Shown: positions 56,076-64,000 of the stretch, one piece after another
Layout of the letters: each line of letters begins with the position of its first letter
Position numbering within the stretch: the stretch's first letter is position 1
Assembly: GCF_009762775.1 (NCBI RefSeq)
Contig: NZ_CP046401.1
Span: 1,302,001-1,366,000, forward strand
Direction of reading: 5' to 3'
Source of the DNA: Maribellus comscasis
GTDB taxonomy: Bacteria; Bacteroidota; Bacteroidia; Bacteroidales; Prolixibacteraceae
DNA length: 64,000 nucleotides
Notes under the pieces: generated by a model
Told to the model about the DNA's origin: nothing
Databases searched by the model: none
The model's input: the letters and a program-made list of their open reading frames with translations, nothing else
Made by a program: the position numbers and the translations under genes

Positions 56076-59000
56076 TCAACTTGAAGTTCGGGCTTTTTCC
56101 TTTTCAAATTGTGAATCTTTTATATACGCCCAAACCAGTAAACCAGCCAACACCAATATTGAAACGGGAACCGCCGGACTGATTCCGTCGACTACACCCT
56201 TACCGTATGAATGTAAGCCTGACAAGAAATAGTTTACACCAAAATAAGTCATTAAAATAAATGCAAAGCCAACAATCGAAGCCATGCTGTAATTATAGAT
56301 ACCTTTTAAAGAAGGGATTAAACGCATATGAACAATAAAAGAGTAGATAACCACACTGATTAACGCCCATGTTTCTTTTGGATCCCAGCCCCAGTAACGC
56401 CCCCAGCTTTCGTTTGCCCAAACACCTCCAAGGAAAGTTCCGATGGTTAAAAAATACAATCCAACCGTAGCCGACATTTCGTTTATGGTTGTAAGCTGCT
56501 CAATAAAGCCTGAAACCTTTCCGGCATTTGATTTTTTTCGAAGAACGATTAAAATCATTGTCATAACGCCTAAAAACATACTTAAGCCAAGGAAACCGTA
56601 ACTGGCAGTAATAATCGCCACATGAATAGCAAGCCAGTACGATTTTAATACCGGAACCAAATTGGTTACCTCCGGGTTCATCCAGCTTAAATGGGCAACA
56701 AACAGCGCAATACCAGAGAGGAATGCCGCCGTACCGACAACCATCGGATATTTTCGGCCAAAAATTAAACCGGCCAGCATGGCAGCCCAGGCAACATAAA
56801 CCACTGACTCAAAACCGTTACTCCATGGTGCGTGGCCGGAAATATACCAACGCGTTATTAAGCCGGCTGTATGAATCAAAAACAAAACGACTATTAACCC
56901 AAAGAAAATGATACGAATAAATTTTGGCAGAGGTTTTTGCCTGAAAATATTGATAAACAGTACAACCAGAAGTAAAAAACCAAACATCAGGTAAAACGGA
57001 AAGATTCGTTTAAAAGGATCTGTCTGGTTGTAAAAAATCTCAATATCTTTTTTGCTTTGCGACGGCAGTAATTCAGCGCCATATTTCTGCTGAAAATTTC
57101 CGATAGCCTGCAGCACCTCCACCGCATCAGCATTTTGTTTTCCGGCAATGGACTGCAATAATAATTGGAACCCGCTTTTTATAAAAATAGAATCGCCACC
57201 TGAATATTCAGTGGCTTCAGCACCAGGTGCATACCACGGATCATCGCGGTGTTCCCGGGGATAAACCAGAAAAAGAGAACCCCCAAAAACCATAAAACAA
57301 ATATTCACCCGCTCATCAAGATAGATGTATTCTTTTTCCAATTGATTTCTAAAAGCAGGCATTTTGCTGTATGCGGCTCTTACATTATCCGCAATCAGGT
57401 AATTTCCTTCCGAATCAAAAAGTTGTTGAATACTTGCATATTTCCCGCTTACTCCAATTTCAGCCGCCAGTTCTTTTGCTGAAACACGCACAATTGGCAA
57501 TGTCCTCCAAATCTCTGGGTAAGTCATCATACTTAAAACTACTTCATCAGCTGTTTTCCCGTAAAGTGATGATTTGCGGCTTACTTTTCTGACGATTTCA
57601 CTGTTGAGTGTCGAAATTGGCTCAATTCGTCCGTCAACTCCCTGTACCCACAATTCACTAAAATCTATTACAATCTGGTCGTGGATATCAGGAATCCCTG
57701 CACCAATTCCGGATTGTGCGGAAGCCGAAACTGACATGCCTGTTAACAATGCAACTCCGACTACCGTTTTTACTGAAATCTGTTGAAGTTTACGCGCCAA
57801 AAATCTGAAATAAGAATATCTGTTTACCAGTGAAAGAATAATTCCAATAATTAAAAGAGCATACCCGATATAGGTAACCCAGGTCCCCACAAAATCGTGA
57901 TTAACAGAAAGGACTGTTCCCTGTTCATCCTGATCGTAAGAAGACTGAAAAAATTTATATCCCTTATAAACCAAAGTGTTATTCATAAAAATACGATAAT
58001 CCTCTTCCAGCCCCACACTTTCATCACGAAGAACCACTTCGGAGGCAAACGATGACGGAGATTCTGAGCCCGGATATCTTTCCAGTTGAAAGTCTTTCAG
58101 ATAAATACTAAAAGGAACTTCGAGCGGCAAAGCACCATATGCAAGTTCCAAAGTACCATTTCCCAGTGGTACCTGCACAGTATCGGGAGACATTCCTGAA
58201 TGACCAAAAACCGGAACTGTCTGTGTTCGGATTCCATCAGAAATTTGAATGATAACTGCATCCTCATGCGTTTCGTTCTGACTTTTTACAGCTGAAAATG
58301 TGGCTCCGGGCAAAAAGCTGCGAATTAAAAACTGAAATCCGTCGTACCCGTACAAAAACATACTTTTCACCTGTATCGTATCGCCGGCACTAAAAGTTAG
58401 CTTTTCCTGTGTTGCCATTGTAGTTTCAGTAAGTGGCTTACCGGCGGTCATATACAACTGGTTATTCTGTCGGAAAAACCTGATATCGGGTTCTGAAATG
58501 GTCTCAAACCCTACTTTAAATCCGGGATAATCAAGCAAATCCCCTTTTGTAAAAAAATACGACTGCATTCCCTGTGCCGTAGACGACGAAAAAACAAAAT
58601 CGATAACCGCCTCTCCCGTTTCAGAGGGAATGGGTTTGCGTTCAGCATCGGAGATAAAACCAATTGACTTTACTTTTACTTTTTGACCGCTTACATCAAA
58701 TTTTGCAGAAAATTGTTTTGGCGTTAGTTCTGAAAACCTTACTTGCTTTTCCTTCTCCTGAGTGCCAAAACCCGCATAAAAATAGTCATCGGAAGAAAGA
58801 ATAGAATTCGAGCTGCTGTTTTCGCGAATATGCATTACTCCTTCAAAACTAAAAAAACGCGTAATTCCAGCGCCGAGCAAAATTACAAGGAAAGAAATAT
58901 GAAATACGCCCAAAGTAAAACGCTGCTTTGTAAAGAAATTATAACGGAAGAGGTTATTTATCAGGTTAAGGGCAAACAATGCCCAAAGCATTTCAAACCA

Positions 59001-59144
59001 GCGCGTATTGTATATAAGCGATCTGGCTGCTGGTGTTCCGTAACTACTTTCAACAAAAGTGGCAATCGCCATTGAAAAGGCAAGCATTAAAAACAAAAAG
59101 GCCATAAATGGCAAAGAAGTGATAAAAAAATACAGTTTTTTCAT
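56076..59144 (-). CDS. Cytochrome c biogenesis protein, ResB-CcsA fusion
   Basis: This 1022-residue inner-membrane system II cytochrome c synthase couples haem to apocytochrome c in the periplasm. The N-terminal ResB half (about 1-450) has three helices, a large periplasmic domain and a fourth helix. A middle periplasmic domain follows (about 480-710). The C-terminal CcsA half carries the haem-binding WWD-type motif in WANESWGRYWGWDPKETWA (about residue 912) and conserved His residues in HAPWSNGFE, VAHLSW and YSFIVHMRL. The fusion and length are typical of Bacteroidota and epsilon-proteobacteria. Its presence implies c-type cytochromes and respiratory metabolism. Confidence 0.93.
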   Translation of the reverse strand: MKKLYFFITSLPFMAFLFLMLAFSMAIATFVESSYGTPAARSLIYNTRWFEMLWALFALNLINNLFRYNFFTKQRFTLGVFHISFLVILLGAGITRFFSFEGVMHIRENSSSNSILSSDDYFYAGFGTQEKEKQVRFSELTPKQFSAKFDVSGQKVKVKSIGFISDAERKPIPSETGEAVIDFVFSSSTAQGMQSYFFTKGDLLDYPGFKVGFETISEPDIRFFRQNNQLYMTAGKPLTETTMATQEKLTFSAGDTIQVKSMFLYGYDGFQFLIRSFLPGATFSAVKSQNETHEDAVIIQISDGIRTQTVPVFGHSGMSPDTVQVPLGNGTLELAYGALPLEVPFSIYLKDFQLERYPGSESPSSFASEVVLRDESVGLEEDYRIFMNNTLVYKGYKFFQSSYDQDEQGTVLSVNHDFVGTWVTYIGYALLIIGIILSLVNRYSYFRFLARKLQQISVKTVVGVALLTGMSVSASAQSGIGAGIPDIHDQIVIDFSELWVQGVDGRIEPISTLNSEIVRKVSRKSSLYGKTADEVVLSMMTYPEIWRTLPIVRVSAKELAAEIGVSGKYASIQQLFDSEGNYLIADNVRAAYSKMPAFRNQLEKEYIYLDERVNICFMVFGGSLFLVYPREHRDDPWYAPGAEATEYSGGDSIFIKSGFQLLLQSIAGKQNADAVEVLQAIGNFQQKYGAELLPSQSKKDIEIFYNQTDPFKRIFPFYLMFGFLLLVVLFINIFRQKPLPKFIRIIFFGLIVVLFLIHTAGLITRWYISGHAPWSNGFESVVYVAWAAMLAGLIFGRKYPMVVGTAAFLSGIALFVAHLSWMNPEVTNLVPVLKSYWLAIHVAIITASYGFLGLSMFLGVMTMILIVLRKKSNAGKVSGFIEQLTTINEMSATVGLYFLTIGTFLGGVWANESWGRYWGWDPKETWALISVVIYSFIVHMRLIPSLKGIYNYSMASIVGFAFILMTYFGVNYFLSGLHSYGKGVVDGISPAVPVSILVLAGLLVWAYIKDSQFEKEKARTSS

Positions 59145-59385
59145 TTAACCTATAATTTATTCCAGTAAACCGAAAATAGGAAAACCGAAATTTTAAACAG
59201 ATTCAGATTAAAATGGTTTTGCTGTCCGATTTATTTTCTGTTAAAAATTAAATCGGATGAAAATAATTTTTATTTAGAACAAATCAAAGAAGTCTGTTAT
59301 AAAACCGGACTTTTCTGTATTTTATTTTCCAAATACTTGTAAACTTGCTGCCAATACTCAATAACTGTTCAATTTTGGAAATAAG

Positions 59386-59895
59386 CTATTTAGTTTGCCG
59401 GTTATTTTTTAACTCTTTCCACTTTTTAACAATATTTTCTTCACCTTCAAAATACTCCACTTTTGAGTCCTTCATAAAGTTTCCATATCCCAGTACATTT
59501 ATTTTTCCCGTGTCGGGGTATTCACACACATCAAAACCAATAAGAACGCGTATATCAAGGTAAACGCAGGGTTTGTCGGTATGATTAAAAAATTGATGGG
59601 CTCCATTTTCACCCTTTTCAAAAAACACAATATCACCTTGTTTCAACACCTCAAAACCATCGGGTGAACGCACTGTCAATTCACCTGAAACAATCATCAT
59701 TAATTCTTCCGCAAACTGATGGAAATGATACGGAAATGAGAATTCTCCGGGCTTGAGTTTTCGCATGTCAAATATTAAATTTTCTGATTTTGCTACTTCC
59801 CATAACCTTGGAGACGCAGTAAACATTCTGAAATTTTCAACGGCGTTCGAATTTTCCTTGAATTCAAAGTCATCTTTTGTAAAAATGGTTGTCAT
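59386..59895 (-). CDS. Cupin-domain protein
   Basis: This 169-residue protein has a single cupin domain (about 45-130). Motif 1 is FPYHFHQFAEELMMIVSGEL with two His and a Glu, and motif 2 is GAHQFFNHTDKP with a His, all suited to bind a metal. The C-terminus holds GFDVCEYPDTGK and a charged helix. This resembles the cupin type often described as a sugar-binding or dioxygenase-like protein; the function is open. It starts 3 bases after the DoxX-like gene stop, so the two form an operon. Confidence 0.85.
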   Translation of the reverse strand: MTTIFTKDDFEFKENSNAVENFRMFTASPRLWEVAKSENLIFDMRKLKPGEFSFPYHFHQFAEELMMIVSGELTVRSPDGFEVLKQGDIVFFEKGENGAHQFFNHTDKPCVYLDIRVLIGFDVCEYPDTGKINVLGYGNFMKDSKVEYFEGEENIVKKWKELKNNRQTK

Positions 59896-59898
59896 ACG

Positions 59899-60297
59899 CT
59901 ATTTTTTATTTATGACAATTTCACGCAGTTTTTTGTTTCGAAGATACAAGCCTCCCCAGATAAAAACAGCTATATACACCGGAAAAAGAGTATGAGAAAA
60001 GAGCGGACTTTCAACACGTACATGAGTGGCTACTGCCCCACCCAAATAGCCGGTAAGAAGTAATGCGCCTGTAAACGAAAAACGCGGAATGGCATACAAC
60101 AGCGTACTAATTAGCAATACAATACCCATCCCCGTAACAGTACTTTCGGGGTACCCCAGTTCAAGGGTCGCTGCAACAACGGCTTCGGGTTTTATCAATT
60201 TCCCGACACTGTCGGAAAGAAGAAAAAGTATGGCTAACGAACTGACAATCCATCCAAAAACAATACCCCGGTTTGAAGTTAAATCTTTTGTTTTCAT
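59899..60297 (-). CDS. DoxX-like membrane protein
   Basis: This 132-residue protein has four membrane segments and the DoxX-like pattern: FLLSDSVGKLIKPEAVVAATLELGYPES after the first helix, TLLYAIPRFSFTGALLLTGYLGGAVATHVRV in the middle and a final helix before a basic tail. Such proteins are small quinone- or redox-linked membrane proteins of mostly unknown role. It is the first gene of the pair with the cupin and lies behind a 21-bp direct repeat that looks like a regulator site. Confidence 0.85.
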   Translation of the reverse strand: MKTKDLTSNRGIVFGWIVSSLAILFLLSDSVGKLIKPEAVVAATLELGYPESTVTGMGIVLLISTLLYAIPRFSFTGALLLTGYLGGAVATHVRVESPLFSHTLFPVYIAVFIWGGLYLRNKKLREIVINKK

Positions 60298-60369
60298 CGT
60301 TTTTTAATTTTGTTATTAGAAACGAATGAAACAAATTTCAATAATTTAAATCTTTTTTTCTTTCCGGTA

Positions 60370-60398
60370 TTGCGACAAAGTGGGGTAAATTTGCGACA
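60370..60398. promoter_or_regulatory. Direct repeat TTGCGACA with 21-bp spacing
   Basis: TTGCGACA occurs at 60370-60377 and again at 60391-60398, exactly 21 bases (two helical turns) apart. It lies 73-101 bases upstream of the DoxX-like start. This spacing is typical of AraC-type activator sites. No regulator gene is in the window. Confidence 0.45.
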
Positions 60399-60520
60399 TT
60401 ATTTTCAAAGCAGAAATACAATAACTGCTCTCTTAAACATCAGGAAAAAATGTTATTCGTTACATCAAATTCGTTTTACCGGGAATTTACGGGCACAGTC
60501 TCAAAATACATCTCTCCCTA

Positions 60521-63139
60521 TTACAAAAAGGAAAGTGCTTTTTCGATGGCTGCCTGAATTCCGGAAGCGTCTTTTCCGCCCGCTGTTGCATAAAACGGTT
60601 GTCCGCCGCCGCCGCCCTTAATTTCACGGCCAGCTTCACGTACAATTTGTCCGGCGTTCAAACCTTTTTCCTCTACCAGATTTTCGGAAATCATCACCGT
60701 TAAATTAGGCTTTCCGTTAATTTCTGCACCAAGAACTAAAAACAGATTCTCAACCTCTCCTTTTAGCTGAAAGGCCAAATCTTTTATCATTCCGGCATTA
60801 TCCACATCAATCCGGTCGGAAATAATATTTACTCCTCTCTCCTGTAAAACCTTACTTTTTAAGCTGGCTTTCAGAATTTTTACCCGTTCGGTGTTAAACA
60901 CCTCAATTTGTTTGGAAAGCTCACTGTTTTCCTTCATCAAATTCAACACATTTTCGAGGATGTTTTTTGACCCTTTTACCGTGTCCTGAATACTTTTTAA
61001 AGTTTTTAACTGGTCGTTTACAAAACGCTCTGCGTGGTCAGCAGTGATCGCTTCTATACGCCTGACACCGGCAGCAATGGCACCTTCCGAAACAATTTTA
61101 AATAAACCAATTTGCCCGGTAGCCTCGACATGTGTTCCGCCGCACAATTCAACCGACTCACCAAATTTTATCACACGAACCTCGTCGCCATATTTTTCAC
61201 CAAAAAGCATCATCGCTCCCATTTCTTTGGCTTGTTCAATCGGTACTGTCCGGTTTTCTTCACGCCGTGCGTTTTCACGAATTTTCCGGTTTACAATGGT
61301 TTCCACTTTCTCAATCTCCTCATCGGTCATTTTTTGGAAATGTGAAAAATCAAAACGAAGATGATCGGCATTTACCAGCGACCCTTTTTGCTCAACATGA
61401 CTTCCGAGAATTTCGCGGAGGGCTGCATGCAACAGGTGAGTTGCGGTATGGTTATTTGCGGTTTGAATACGTTTCTCTGTGTTAACAACAGCCTTAAAAG
61501 TTTCCTCCGGCTGTTCCGGTAGTTTTGCCGTCAAATGAACAATCAGGTTATTCTCTTTTTGAGTATCAAAAATTGGTGTTTTTACTCCATTGAATTCAAT
61601 ATATCCCGTGTCGCCAACCTGACCACCGGATTCACCATAAAAGGGAGTCTGGTCAAAAACCAGTTGATAAAATGTTTTTTTCCTTTGGGTCACTTTCCGG
61701 TAACGTGAGATACGAATTTCCGCTTCCAGTTTGTCATAACCCAAAAACGCTGTTTTTTCTATTTTACGAATTTCTACCCAGTCGTCGGTTTCCTGGGCGG
61801 CAGCATTTCGCGAGCGGTTTTTCTGCGCTTCCATTTCCACTGCAAAACCTTTTTCATCTACTCCAAGTCCGTTTTCACGGGCAATCAGTTCTGTCAAATC
61901 CAACGGAAAACCATATGTATCGTAAAGAACAAAAGCATCTGTTCCGCCCACCTTGTCAAGGTTATTTTGTTTGGCTTTTCCAACAATATCATCCAAAAGC
62001 TTTATTCCGGTAGACAAAGTTCGCAGGAACGACTCTTCCTCCTCTTTGATTACTTTTTCAATTAAAGTCTGCTGACTTACCAATTCAGGAAAAGCCTCTC
62101 CCATGGTTTGGTTTAGCACGTTAACCAATTTGTAAATAAAAGCTTCTTTAAAATCAAGGAAGGTATATCCGTAACGAACAGCACGGCGTAAAATCCGGCG
62201 AATTACATACCCCGCTTTATTATTGGAAGGAAGCTGACCGTCGGCAATGGCAAATGCAACTGCACGAAGATGGTCGGCAATTACACGCATGGCGATATCT
62301 GTTTTTACTTCATCACCATATTTTTTGTCACTTAATTTTCCGATTTCAGCTATGGTGTTCTGAAAAATATCGGTGTCGTAATTCGACGTTACACCCTGCA
62401 AAACCATACAAAGGCGTTCAAAACCCATTCCGGTATCGACATGTTTATCGGGCAATTCTTCCAGGCTCCCATTTGCCCTTCGGTTAAATTGAATAAAAAC
62501 CAGGTTCCATATTTCAATCACCTGCGGGTGGTCTTTGTTTACCAATTCACGACCTGATATTTTTGCAACTTCTTCTTCTGGTCTTAAATCCACATGTATT
62601 TCAGAACAAGGTCCGCAGGGGCCGGTATCTCCCATTTCCCAAAAATTATCTTTTTTGTTTCCGTTTAAAATTCTGTCTTGCGGCAGGTATTTTCCCCAAA
62701 AACCGGCAGCTTCGTCATCGCGTCCCAGATTATCATCCGAACTTCCCTCAAATACGGTTGCATACAAACGTCCGGCCTGAATTCCCATACGTTCAACCAA
62801 AAATTCCCAGGCCCAGTCGATGGCTTCCTTTTTAAAATAGTCGCCAAACGACCAATTTCCCAACATTTCAAACATGGTGTGATGGTACGTATCCAGTCCA
62901 ACTTCTTCCAAATCGTTGTGTTTTCCGGAAACACGCAAACATTTTTGAGTATCGGCAATCCGGTTCCATTTTATTGGTTCATTTCCAAGAAACAAATCTT
63001 TAAACTGGTTCATTCCCGCATTGGTAAACATCAACGTTGGGTCACCTTTTACAACCATTGGAGCCGATTTTACCACCTGATGCTCTTTTTCACTAAAAAA
63101 ATCCAAAAATGCTTTACGTATCTCTTTTGAAGTCTTCAT
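60521..63139 (-). CDS. alaS: Alanyl-tRNA synthetase
   Basis: This 872-residue enzyme charges tRNA-Ala. The class II catalytic core at the N-terminus has [27 protein letters not shown] and [15 protein letters not shown]. The editing domain has [16 protein letters not shown] with HxxxH and [10 protein letters not shown]. The C-terminal DHHA1 domain has [15 protein letters not shown]. Length is normal. It is divergent from an M23 peptidase gene, a common arrangement in Bacteroidota. Confidence 0.98.
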   Translation of the reverse strand: MKTSKEIRKAFLDFFSEKEHQVVKSAPMVVKGDPTLMFTNAGMNQFKDLFLGNEPIKWNRIADTQKCLRVSGKHNDLEEVGLDTYHHTMFEMLGNWSFGDYFKKEAIDWAWEFLVERMGIQAGRLYATVFEGSSDDNLGRDDEAAGFWGKYLPQDRILNGNKKDNFWEMGDTGPCGPCSEIHVDLRPEEEVAKISGRELVNKDHPQVIEIWNLVFIQFNRRANGSLEELPDKHVDTGMGFERLCMVLQGVTSNYDTDIFQNTIAEIGKLSDKKYGDEVKTDIAMRVIADHLRAVAFAIADGQLPSNNKAGYVIRRILRRAVRYGYTFLDFKEAFIYKLVNVLNQTMGEAFPELVSQQTLIEKVIKEEEESFLRTLSTGIKLLDDIVGKAKQNNLDKVGGTDAFVLYDTYGFPLDLTELIARENGLGVDEKGFAVEMEAQKNRSRNAAAQETDDWVEIRKIEKTAFLGYDKLEAEIRISRYRKVTQRKKTFYQLVFDQTPFYGESGGQVGDTGYIEFNGVKTPIFDTQKENNLIVHLTAKLPEQPEETFKAVVNTEKRIQTANNHTATHLLHAALREILGSHVEQKGSLVNADHLRFDFSHFQKMTDEEIEKVETIVNRKIRENARREENRTVPIEQAKEMGAMMLFGEKYGDEVRVIKFGESVELCGGTHVEATGQIGLFKIVSEGAIAAGVRRIEAITADHAERFVNDQLKTLKSIQDTVKGSKNILENVLNLMKENSELSKQIEVFNTERVKILKASLKSKVLQERGVNIISDRIDVDNAGMIKDLAFQLKGEVENLFLVLGAEINGKPNLTVMISENLVEEKGLNAGQIVREAGREIKGGGGGQPFYATAGGKDASGIQAAIEKALSFL

Positions 63140-63177
63140 ATATCTTGTTTGTCTTTTTCGTTTTGTTAAAAAAAATT

Positions 63178-63224
63178 AATGTAACTAAAATAATTTAGCT
63201 CACTGAGTGTTATTTAGTTACATT
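63178..63224. promoter_or_regulatory. Inverted repeat between alaS and the M23 gene
   Basis: Arms AATGTAACTAAA (63178-63189) and TTTAGTTACATT (63213-63224) are perfect 12-base complements with a 23-base spacer that itself holds CTCACTGAG. It sits 39-85 bases upstream of alaS. A TAACTTTG box (63271-63264, minus strand) suggests it is in the alaS leader. It could be an RNA hairpin or an operator. Confidence 0.45.
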
Positions 63225-63325
63225 TGCCGCGATAATTTTAAAACGTAAATTTTAAAATTCTTGCAAAGTTAGACGTTTTAATTAATTTTGCTTAGAAACA
63301 GAAACTAAAATTTAGCCTTTATTAT

Positions 63326-64000
63326 ATGGCGAAAAAAAAGTATAAGTTTAATCCGGATACCTTAAATTACGAGAGAGTTGGTATTTCAATCAAAGAAAAA
63401 CTGACAAAAATTTTAGCCCATTTTGCAAGTAGTTTTGCATTGGCTTTACTTTTTGTAATTGCTTTTCTGAATATGTATGAAACGCCTAAGACGAAATCAC
63501 TTGAGCGGGAAAACAAAAGACTTCTGACACAGTATGAACTGATGTCGAAAGATTTGGAGAAAATTGATAAAGTGCTGGCTGAACTTGAACAACGTGACGA
63601 TAATATTTACCGTGTGGTTTTTGAAGCGGAGCCCATTCCTTCGTCGGTAAGAAAAGCCGGTTTTGGGGGAACAAACAAATACTCCGAGCTGGAAGATATG
63701 AGCAACTCCAAAATGGTTATCGCAACTGCCAGAAAGCTGGACATGCTGGCCAAAGAAGCATATATCCAATCAAAATCATACGACGAAGTGTTGGAACTGG
63801 CATTAAATAAAGAAAAAATGCTGGCAAGTATTCCAGCCATTCAACCGGTCGCGAATAAAAATCTGAAGCGAACAGCCAGTGGATGGGGATACCGGATGCA
63901 CCCGATTTATAAAGTTCGTAAATTTCACTATGGAATGGATTTTACCGCTCCAACGGGAACTCCGGTTTATGCTACCGGCGACGGAAAAGTAATTGAAGTT
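63326..64000 (+). CDS. M23-family peptidoglycan peptidase (3' end outside window)
   Basis: 225 codons are visible. A basic N-terminus (MAKKKYKFNPDTLNYERV) precedes one membrane helix (about 34-49). A coiled-coil periplasmic region (about 54-80: ERENKRLLTQYELMSKDLEKI) follows. The beginning of the LytM domain is SGWGYRMHPIYKVRKFHYGMDF, with the metal-ligand His and Asp, then APTGTPVYATGDG. The gene is open to the window edge. It is an elongation- or division-linked endopeptidase or activator of the MepM/NlpD type. The divergent alaS/M23 order is conserved in Bacteroidota. Confidence 0.92.
   Translation, partial: MAKKKYKFNPDTLNYERVGISIKEKLTKILAHFASSFALALLFVIAFLNMYETPKTKSLERENKRLLTQYELMSKDLEKIDKVLAELEQRDDNIYRVVFEAEPIPSSVRKAGFGGTNKYSELEDMSNSKMVIATARKLDMLAKEAYIQSKSYDEVLELALNKEKMLASIPAIQPVANKNLKRTASGWGYRMHPIYKVRKFHYGMDFTAPTGTPVYATGDGKVIEV

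Noticed and set aside
59290..59330. Short hairpin (AAGTCTG/CGGACTT) downstream of the cupin gene
   Set aside because: The T-rich side is on the plus strand, where no gene ends, and the stem is only 7 bp with a wobble.
60310..60621. 103-codon plus-strand frame at the 3' end of alaS
   Set aside because: It overlaps the conserved DHHA1 C-terminus of alaS by 100 bases and its composition is that of a shadow frame.

Overview
The window looks like chromosomal DNA of a marine or anaerobic member of the Bacteroidota, most likely Bacteroidales/Marinilabiliales (inference). The signs are AT-rich DNA, several promoters of the Bacteroidota TTTG/TAnnTTTG type, almost no Shine-Dalgarno sequences, a fused ResB-CcsA cytochrome c maturation protein, a SprB-type repeat adhesin, DUF4831, and many secreted enzymes with signal peptides ending in AQ or GQ. 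I found no tRNA, rRNA, CRISPR array, transposase or prophage genes.

Layout. 1-5 kb: a huge secreted repeat protein on the minus strand, cut by the window edge, then a small candidate lipoprotein. 5.8-16 kb: housekeeping genes (gapA, an ABC permease, a pRiA4b ORF-3-like protein, miaA-Nudix, gmhA-gmhB, a Rel/SpoT enzyme, a Fur-family regulator, purA). 16-23 kb: pncB, a D-threonine-aldolase-like PLP enzyme, a VanH-like D-2-hydroxyacid dehydrogenase and an S9 peptidase. 23.2-30.5 kb: the most unusual region, a minus-strand operon of a two-cluster ferredoxin-like protein, a radical SAM enzyme, a DUF116-polyprenyl synthase fusion, a prenyltransferase-repeat protein and a squalene-hopene-cyclase-like protein with an intact DxDD motif. 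The last gene is separated from the others by a HigB/HigA-type toxin-antitoxin pair, a decayed second copy of the preceding gene's 3' end, and a palindromic REP-like element.

30.6-40 kb: TfoX-C and VOC proteins, pepD, two POT peptide transporters, DUF4831, the NAD(P)H-hydrate repair enzyme, and a response-regulator receiver domain with a C-terminal membrane anchor. 40-50 kb: a secreted carbohydrate-degradation region (esterase, GH43-like propeller protein, two secreted TIM-barrel isomerase-like proteins, two glycosidase-like proteins of the DUF4038 type, a PL11 rhamnogalacturonan lyase) without SusC/SusD, suggesting pectin turnover. 50-64 kb: a Cys-rich SO_0444-type metal permease with a DUF3299-like partner, a PhoD-like phosphatase, a long-chain acyl-CoA ligase, ResB-CcsA, a cupin/DoxX pair behind a 21-bp-spaced direct repeat, alaS, and the start of an M23 peptidase.

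Best candidate for an undescribed system: the 23.2-30.5 kb cluster. It pairs a prenyl chain synthase and two alpha-toroid terpenoid-type proteins with an Fe-S/radical SAM/DUF116 module, and is plausibly a pathway to an unusual cyclised or modified isoprenoid. Its product cannot be read from the sequence.
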